From: Pollenia angustigena
Taxonomy: Eukaryota > Arthropoda > Insecta > Diptera > Polleniidae
Direction of reading: 5' to 3'
DNA: 64,000 nt
Assembly: GCA_930367215.1 (NCBI GenBank)
Contig: OV884060.1
Location: 204,479,253-204,543,252 of the forward strand
Position 1 is the first letter of the stretch. Each line of letters begins with the position of its first letter. Shown here piece after piece: positions 57,541 to 64,000 of the stretch. The translations under genes and the position numbers were made by a program. Under the pieces are notes generated by a model. The model searched no databases. It was not told where the DNA came from and saw only the letters and a program-made list of their open reading frames with translations.

Positions 57541-58009
57541 TTAAAAAACTGCAGTCAAAGTAGAAAAACTGCCGTTTCTTCCGCTTCTTCTTTTGTCATT
57601 GGCCAAAAAAAAACTGTTGCTTTTACTTCTGATTCATTAAATGCAAATAGTCGCTGTCAAACCAACTCAAAAAGTTGTACACGCATTTTCGTGTTTTTCT
57701 CGGCATTTTTAGGTTTCGCAACAAGGGTTTTTCTTCGGCATTGATTTTCCTTTTAAACAGTTTTTTCGGCTGTTTCTCGTGCCCAGTTAGTCTGTCTAAA
57801 CTTGCAATTTTTGTTGCAGCAATTCTTGAATTTAAAGGTGGGAGGTGTGAGAAAACTGGGAAGCAGGGTTACCGTTAGAAATGTTTGAAAAGTGGCACAA
57901 AAAACTTCGTTTAGCAAAGTAAAAGTCGCAAAACTTTTAACATAAATGATTTTTATTCATAAACATAACAACATTAAACAAATCAAACAAAAGAAACAAA
58001 AACTAAGCA
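57541..58009. other. Intronic sequence, nothing recognised
   Basis: Moderately AT-rich with repeated TTTCGGC-like phrases (about 57700-57780). No coding or element structure could be supported. Confidence 0.45.
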
Positions 58010-58325
58010 GTCGTTTTGCGTAGACCTACTGATTCGACGATGCTTGTGCTTAACCTACTTTTTTTTCTTACGGCAATGAAGCAAAGCAAAAGTGAAATTT
58101 ATTTTGTACGTTTTTATATGAAGAATTTGGTGCAATCGCCAAATATACAAAACAATACTTATAGAACTTTAAAATAGTTAATATGGAGCAAATTAATGCT
58201 TTATATCACAGAGACCATAAAAGACTTCGGAAAACAGGTTTTGGATTTAGAAAGTGGGTATTAAAAAAATATAGTCCTCATACCTAACACCTTTTTTTTA
58301 ATGGTCGGTATAATAAGCTGACGTA
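58010..58325 (-). repeat. Dispersed repeat, second copy of 14065-14405
   Basis: Reverse-complement match to 14065-14405 over about 320 bp, block by block (see that entry). Confidence 0.7.
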
Positions 58326-58656
58326 TTTAAAAAAATAAACTTGTTTACAAAAAGCACCAAAAGTATACATTTTTACCGTTTTGTCCCTCAAATGTACTTT
58401 ATTTGTTTGCTGCCTATATGTTCAGGTTTTAAGTTTATAGGAAATTATTGGATTTAGGATAAAGGGTTACATCAATAAAAATCGGTTTAATTCTTGTCCT
58501 TTTTTTTGACAATTTTGTCTTTTCCTGATCTGAAAGTCCGAAAAAAAGATTGCCAATATTTTTTGCTTTAATATTCTATCTTTGAACCAAATTTCATCAA
58601 AAACTTTTCATCCGCTTGGTACATAGATAAGTGAGTGCATAAAATAAGCTTTGAGC
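58326..58656. other. Intronic sequence, nothing recognised
   Basis: AT-rich, no recognisable motif. Confidence 0.5.
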
Positions 58657-59442
58657 CAGTGTTGCCAAAAGTTGGGAAAAATCCCTACATGTATGGTTTT
58701 TTGTTACTAAAATAGGAGCTTAGGGAAAATCGGACAGATTTTTTATATTCGCCTAAATGTAGGTATTTTTTCTCATATTGCATTGTATACGAAATATGTA
58801 AATGCTAAAAAATTTATTTTTAATAATGTGTTAACATTTAAAGAAATGGAGTTCTTAAGTCCAGAATATTTTTTTTGGACAAAAAAAGATGAGTACAAAT
58901 TTCAACTATTGTCCTAACAATTTAACTTTAGCCCCAATGATCTTGAAATTTGTTCGATTTTATTTTCACGTGACTTTGATGACATGGCCGATTATTTATA
59001 AAATAGCCTGTTGCTTTTGTACCTGAATTAAATTAAAATTATCATAAAAATAATATTATTTTTATAAAAGTTTACAAAACAAATTTTCTATGAAAATTTT
59101 ACTTAAAACCGTTGTTAAACTTAAGAAATGTTTATGGGTATATTCACCCTTATCGTGTTTGGCATATTTTGAAATTTATTTTTTTCAAAAACCTCTTGTT
59201 TTTTAATTGAATTAATTTAAAATACCTAAATTTTTTTAGTTTTATTTCTTATTTGTGTTGTTAGAGCTTTACTAAACATATGCGAAAGAAATAAGTTTTT
59301 AATAACTATTGTTTTTTCTAAGACTTTAATGACTAAAACGCGTAGGGATTTTTGTAGGGAAAATTTTTGGAACGTGTAGGGGAAAAATCGGATTTTTTCT
59401 AGTATGCGTAGGTATTTTTCAAAAAATCTTCTGGCAACACTG
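58657..59442. mobile_element. hAT-type non-autonomous element (CAGTGTTGCCA ends)
   Basis: 786 bp with inverted ends CAGTGTTGCCAAAAG and CAGTGTTGCCAGAAG. The flanking octamers CTTTGAGC and CTGTGATC agree at six of eight positions, consistent with an old 8 bp duplication. Subterminal units of the type GTAGGGAAAAAT occur near both ends. No transposase is visible. Confidence 0.7.
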
Positions 59443-59719
59443 CTGTGATCTGAAAATCGTAGCAATTAATTTTTTTTTTTTTGTTTTTGTAACTGAACAA
59501 CCTAAACAAAAGCGGCAAGCGTTTTTTTAAACATGAAAATTTTATTTAAATACAAATTCAATAAAACAAACCGACATACCGATCTGTCAAATAAGATTCA
59601 TCAGCCGGGTGGTTTCTAATTCGCATTCTAATGGTTTGTTTCGTATAAATTGTATGCAAATGAGAAGTTTTAACATACAAAAACCGCTTCCGCTCTTATT
59701 TAGGTAGCTCAGTAACTAA

Positions 59720-60155
59720 TTGAAATCTAAATTCTTCCGAAAAATCATATACATATCTTATTTCTAAAGCACTTTTTTTTGTCGGTTGCAAATATCTCCC
59801 ATACCACCGCATCAAATTTAATGAATGATATCTCATTTTAAAGCTAATTTCTAGCACTAATGACGAAAAATAATTAGAAATATATTTTTGTTTGTATTAA
59901 GGATTCGTACGGGCAAAAAGTTAACGATGATCATGTCATTACCTCTAACATTGTATTCAAAGAAGGATTACAAAAGTATTTAAACATATGTATGTATGTA
60001 TGTAAATATGTATGATATATTTATATTATGATTTCTAATATTTTTATACTTTTAATAAAATGTATTGAAGTTACTACAATTTCTATTATTTATTTTAATT
60101 TTATGTTACAAAAATGACAACTAACGGTGCGAAATATTCGCACGGGTCATCTAGT
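59720..60155 (-). repeat. Probable dispersed element with ACTAGATGACCCG end
   Basis: On the minus strand the sequence starts ACTAGATGACCCGTGCGAAT, like the head of the element at 6235-7175. An ATGT-type microsatellite near 59990-60010 lies inside it. The other end is uncertain. Confidence 0.35.
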
Positions 60156-60318
60156 AAAATTGTATTCTTAATTAAGAATTCATTCCCTTTTCAATGGTGC
60201 AATTTTTTTTTTTAAATTTTGTGATATAAGCTGTGAGTCACTGTATAAATGTATGTATAAGAACGATTCCTTGAAGTTTTAAAATTAATTTGTGTCTATT
60301 GTGAACTTGAAGCACTAA

Positions 60319-60536
60319 CACCGTTTTCACAACTTACCGATAGCTAAAGGTAGGATAGTATCGACCATAAAAAAACTGTTCCACTATTGCAACTTTGCTT
60401 TAACCTACCAGGTAGGATGAACCTTAATTAACTTTATCGCTTACTTTAGGGTAAAGTTAAGTTTTCATAATGGAACACTTTCTATCAGGACATTTAAAGT
60501 CTACTTTTAGCTATCGGTAAGTTGTGAAAACGGGCC
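60319..60536. mobile_element. Harbinger-type MITE, copy 2 of the 10821 family
   Basis: 218 bp flanked by TAA (60316-60318 and 60537-60539), aligning with 10821-11051 throughout (GTTTTCACAACTTACCGATAG ends, GTAGGATGAACCTTAA centre). Confidence 0.85.
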
Positions 60537-61100
60537 TAAGGGTTTATACATACTTCTATTATATACATATATATATATATGTATGTACACTTATGTACTG
60601 TGTGGACACGATATACCAGACTAATTTCTCCATTATGTATTATTTTATTTTGGTTTTTATTTGAACCTGAATAACTGATAGAATTTAAAATTTAGAGCCA
60701 CAACCTCCTTTACCTGCTCGAGTTTCAAGGGAATCCAAAACAACTGGAAATCTCCTCGATTTTATAACTCAATAACGTTAATATTAACTTGGTTAACCGC
60801 TGCATGTGTGCAAATGTATGTATGTTCAACATTTTGCTAAGGGATCAAATTAGGCTTACCACCTTTTAAAATTGCCAAAACGGGACACCACTAAAAAATC
60901 ATAGAAAAATTCAAACAAATCCGTTTATGTATAATTATTATACTATTTTACACATCTTATACATAAATACGGGAATAATTTTTTTGTGGTTGATTTTTAA
61001 GTATCTTATCGCCCACTGATTTTAATGAAACATATATAATTTTAAAGGAATTTGTGTGTAGATATGCACAATATATTTTTTTCTAAATTTTTTTGAATTA

Positions 61101-61329
61101 AGCTTCGTACAGACGATGGTCAGATCTTACAATATTTTAAGCAGGCGTTGCCAACAGCAATATTTTTCTGACAATAGTCCATTGTCAGATGCATTAATTT
61201 TGCACTTCTGCAAATACAAATGAGCTTACAATGTTCACACAGTTGTAAGACATTGTAGCCAATTTTAATGCAATTTAAGCAACGCTGCTTACCAATATTG
61301 TAAGATCTGGCCATCGTCTGTACGAAGCT
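61101..61329. mobile_element. Harbinger-type MITE (AGCTTCGTACAGACG ends)
   Basis: 229 bp with inverted ends AGCTTCGTACAGACGATGG and inner arms AGATCTTACAATATT, flanked by TTA (61098-61100 and 61330-61332). Confidence 0.85.
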
Positions 61330-61581
61330 TTACAGTGTTTGAAAAGCGTTTTAATTTATCTTGCAGACAAACGTACAAAGATGGTTGAAAAGTGAATTTT
61401 TTCCGTTCTTTTAAAATGTGTACGTTTTTGTTGTATTTATAACGCACAGGTTTTCTCGAAAGTAAATGTCGAGTGGACGAATTTCGGACCGGGCGATCCT
61501 AGTTAATTTAACTGTGTAAAATCTAGACTTATAAAAACACTACCAAAACATAAACGTAAATAAATATAATATACATACATA

Positions 61582-62422
61582 CACACAGAAAAAAATTAAG
61601 TTAAAAACGTCGAAAACAAGGTTGATTTAAATTTTTTCGGTGGTGATTTTGCTTCATACGGGTTTCATGTTAATTCAACCTGATTTTACAATAACTGCGA
61701 ACAACATTTTTTTCTTTTGATATAACTATATTTCATGTTAATTTAACATTGCAGTAAAGTTAGAGCAAAATGTAATTTATATTGAAATAACAATCGGAAT
61801 CACGTTGAATGAAAGTTATTTCCAGTTGAAACAACGTGAATTTCATGTAGAATCAAATGGGTTTGAGTGTATTTTAACAGTGTGAAGAAGCTTCAGACAA
61901 CATTTGCATTTATGTAAGAATAATTCAAAACCCTGTAACACATGTTTCACTTATTTTGTATTCTCCTTTGTTAACAGAAGCATCAGCAGAATCGCCCGAT
62001 ATGGTCATCATTCTACTTTGAAAACTTGATGTACTATTTAAATAAACAATTTTATTTAAAAGAATACGGGAATTGTCATCTTTTTATAACATATTTTAAA
62101 AGTGAAAATAAAAAATGTACATAATTAAGTAGGTATGCATGTTAATTTAACAAGATAAACTTTTGATTTTAATACAAAACAGGTTTTTATGGGTTCAATA
62201 TTGAATCCAGATTTATTTATATTTTAATATTTTTTTTTTTATTTTTTTAACAGTGAATAATATTAAATAAACGTAATTTAAGGTTATTTTGATATTTTTT
62301 ATTAAAAATTAATATGAAATAATGATAAATTTAAGTAAAGGGCATAATTTTTCTGAAATTTAACATGATTCTCAATCAACATTTTTCCATGTTAATTTTA
62401 CATGGGTATTTTTTTCTGTGTG
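61582..62422. mobile_element. TA-flanked MITE with repeated TGTTAATTTAACA boxes
   Basis: 841 bp between CACACAGAAAAAAAT and its inverse, flanked by TA. The interior repeats CATGTTAATTTAACA-like boxes at about 61668, 61736, 62140 and 62390. Confidence 0.75.
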
Positions 62423-63065
62423 TAGTTGATAGCAATAGTAACATAAAATAGAATTTTAAAAAGTGTAATTATTTCACTATTTAGTTGTATATTTATATTT
62501 TTTATCAATTTTAGCAGTTTTATTATTCTCTTTATTTAAAGTAATAAATTCAAAAAACTCAGCACATCTTAAAATTGAAATGAACCAACAACTCAGCTAA
62601 AGGAACAAGCATCCCAGAGCGTGTATCATGCCTACACAGCAATTACTAGGTGGTACAATAAAAATATATTGCACTATATTAAACAAATTTCCCCATTATC
62701 GAAAAATTTTAACCATTTTTGGATTATTTTATTTGAATGGGGGATTTTGGTCATAGAAGTTGATGCACTATATATATAACGACAAAAGGGAATCAAAATG
62801 TTCCAGTGTTGCTAATTAAGGCAGAATTATTTACCAGGTAGTCGCAGTTCCATGAAGTTGTCAGATTATTAAACACAAGCGAATTTACTTTACCTGTACT
62901 TGCCTTGCTCATACACAATATAACTTGTGTATTGTGATTCAAAGTTGACAGCTACAAAAATAAAAACGGGACAAATGGCGTTCAGTTCAGAGTATCAACG
63001 GGACACGGGACATTCCACTCTAAAACTGGACTGTCCCGGCTAAAACTGGCCAGTTGGCAAGTCTA

Positions 63066-63779
63066 GATCAAATATCCCTCCGGGAAATTTGTGTCAATTG
63101 GTCCAACAGACTGGTCCTGGGAATTGTGAAAATAGAACCGGTACAAAAAGAAAGAACTTATAACCAGTGAAAGGAGAATCAATCATGTAACTGGTTTATG
63201 AAGAACAAAAAGGTAGAAAAAGTAATGAATTACAGTACAGTCTTCACCGGTGGTGTGACACATTTTTTGGGACTTTATAAAATTTAGTACTTGAATTTAA
63301 TTCTAGGACTTGTTTTATTGAAATTATTCTACTTTGTGTTAAAATAATACTACATTGTAGTAACTGTCACTAAACACGTCCATTGAGAATAGGTGTGTGA
63401 CTGGTCAAATGGTGTCGATTTACCCCCTCCAATGACAACCCCATGTAAAAGTGATAGGTCTTAGTCATATAAAGTGTTAGAACTAGAACCGGTCTCTTCC
63501 ACCACAGACCTATCACGGGACTACTTTGGTGTCAGTTCGCTTCCCTCTAGGGATGTTATTCTAAACTTAACTTCAGCTATTGATTTAACGAAATAAAGAA
63601 GTTTTGAATTTTTGGTAGGAAACGACCAGTTTGCATTTTTCCAAATTATTTTCAAACTTTATATCGACTGTAATTTGAAATGGATTATTTGTAAGCTTTT
63701 TAATATTTCAATTTCCAAAAGCTTTTAACCCATATTAGGAACCATTGCTTTGAATCCTAAATACCCGTTTCATACTTAC
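63066..63779. other. Intronic sequence, nothing recognised
   Basis: Less decayed-looking, no element structure visible apart from the flanking octamer of the hAT element. Confidence 0.45.
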
Positions 63780-63946
63780 ATTTTCATGTGTTATCAAAGT
63801 GCCCACAGCATTTAATGTTGCTGGCATTTCATAAAATTTCAGCCATTGATTCAATTCATGTTCCGAATTTATAGGAGTTTTACTAAAATCACGCATGACA
63901 TGCTGAAATACCTTGCCACGTTTAATTAAAAATAAACCGCCCATGC
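63780..63946 (-). CDS. Ester hydrolase C11orf54/DUF1907 homologue, penultimate coding exon
   Basis: The exon starts after an acceptor ending TTATTGTAG at 63947 and ends before the donor GTAAGT. It encodes GGLFLIKRGKVFQHVM, DFSKTPINSEHELNQWL and FYEMPATLNAVGTL, ending THEN. This order (a K-R-G-K strand, then FS-PxxS-xEExNxWLxFYEM) is that of the C-terminal half of the C11orf54 family. The first codon is shared with an upstream exon outside the window (phase 2 start). The first in-frame ATG at 63944 is internal, not a true start. Together with the last exon this accounts for about a third of the protein. The promoter and N-terminal exons lie to the right of the window. Confidence 0.88.
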
Positions 63947-64000
63947 CTACAATAAAATTTTAAAAGTAGCAAAAAAAAAAATAGATTATCAAGGAAACAA

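Larger units (their letters stand above)
60851..63065. mobile_element. hAT-type element, non-autonomous, with nested MITEs
   Basis: 2215 bp flanked by the perfect 8 bp duplication GATCAAAT (60843-60850 and 63066-63073). The ends are TAGGCTTACCA and, inverted, TAGACTTGCCA, followed by subterminal units containing CGGGACA. It resembles in design the element at 1269-2677. Nested inside are MITEs at 61101-61329 and 61582-62422. No transposase reading is visible. Confidence 0.85.
55872..63779 (-). other. 7.9 kb intron of the ester hydrolase gene
   Basis: Bounded by the donor GTAAGT (63779-63774 on the minus strand) and the acceptor TTTCTAG ending at 55872. It contains a LINE fragment (56235-57540), a dispersed repeat (58010-58325), hAT elements (58657-59442 and 60851-63065) and MITEs at 60319, 61101 and 61582. 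The LINE lies in the same orientation as the gene. Confidence 0.85.

Noticed and set aside
1..64000. CRISPR arrays, operons, prokaryotic defence systems
   Set aside because: No regularly spaced short repeats with unique spacers, no bacterial gene organisation; spliced exons and dipteran repeats show a eukaryotic genome.

Overview
The window reads as nuclear DNA of a higher dipteran fly, probably a calyptrate (blowfly, house-fly or stable-fly type). It is strongly AT-rich, almost free of long open frames, and packed with decayed transposons. Several dispersed repeats have the look of calyptrate genomes (ends built on TATACCC...GAGGGTATA and ...CTTGTTTT). The organism call is an inference from repeat style and from one fly-like gene. 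There is no sign of bacterial, phage or plasmid organisation.

Only one host gene can be recognised. Two coding exons on the minus strand (63780-63946 and 55698-55871) encode the C-terminal third of an ester hydrolase of the C11orf54/PTD012 (DUF1907) family. They are joined by a 7.9 kb intron, and the gene continues beyond the right edge. Its intron holds a LINE fragment, two hAT-type elements, three MITEs and other dispersed repeats.

The other ~55 kb is a transposon graveyard. At 1-3.3 kb: one arm of a window-scale inverted repeat (partner at 50.06-51.47 kb), interrupted by a SINE-like insertion with a 15 bp duplication and by a hAT element, then a hAT transposase C-terminus. At 3.7-7.2 kb: a foldback/MULE-like element with 82 bp subrepeats, a piggyBac-type MITE and a tandem-repeat-bearing element. 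At 8.9-16.3 kb: mariner transposase remnants, a composite fly repeat hosting a Harbinger-type MITE, and a TA-flanked MITE. At 18.4-19.4 kb: a degenerate satellite of about 230 bp period, with outliers at 25.8-26.3 kb. At 20.8-28.3 kb: nested terminal-inverted-repeat elements. At 29.9-30.6 kb: a hairpin element with 200 bp arms. At 33-36.3 kb: Tc3-like and mariner remnants and a long-TIR element. At 38.8-39.2 kb: a tRNA-derived SINE whose 3' tail resembles those of the LINEs here. At 41.2-43.6 kb and 51.9-53.7 kb: two opposed copies of one hAT family, the first split by an RNase H-bearing LINE. At 44.05-44.35 kb: a near-perfect palindrome centred on a tRNA-like fold. At 45.9-49.5 kb: a nested stack, a 360 bp MITE carrying both a Transib-like and a hAT element.

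The most unusual structures are the tRNA-like palindrome at 44.05-44.35 kb with its relative at 0.3-1.0 kb, the SINE/LINE tail sharing, the degenerate satellite, and the RSS-like heptamer ends of the Transib-like insertion. All coordinates were read by eye. Element boundaries are exact only where a target-site duplication is quoted.
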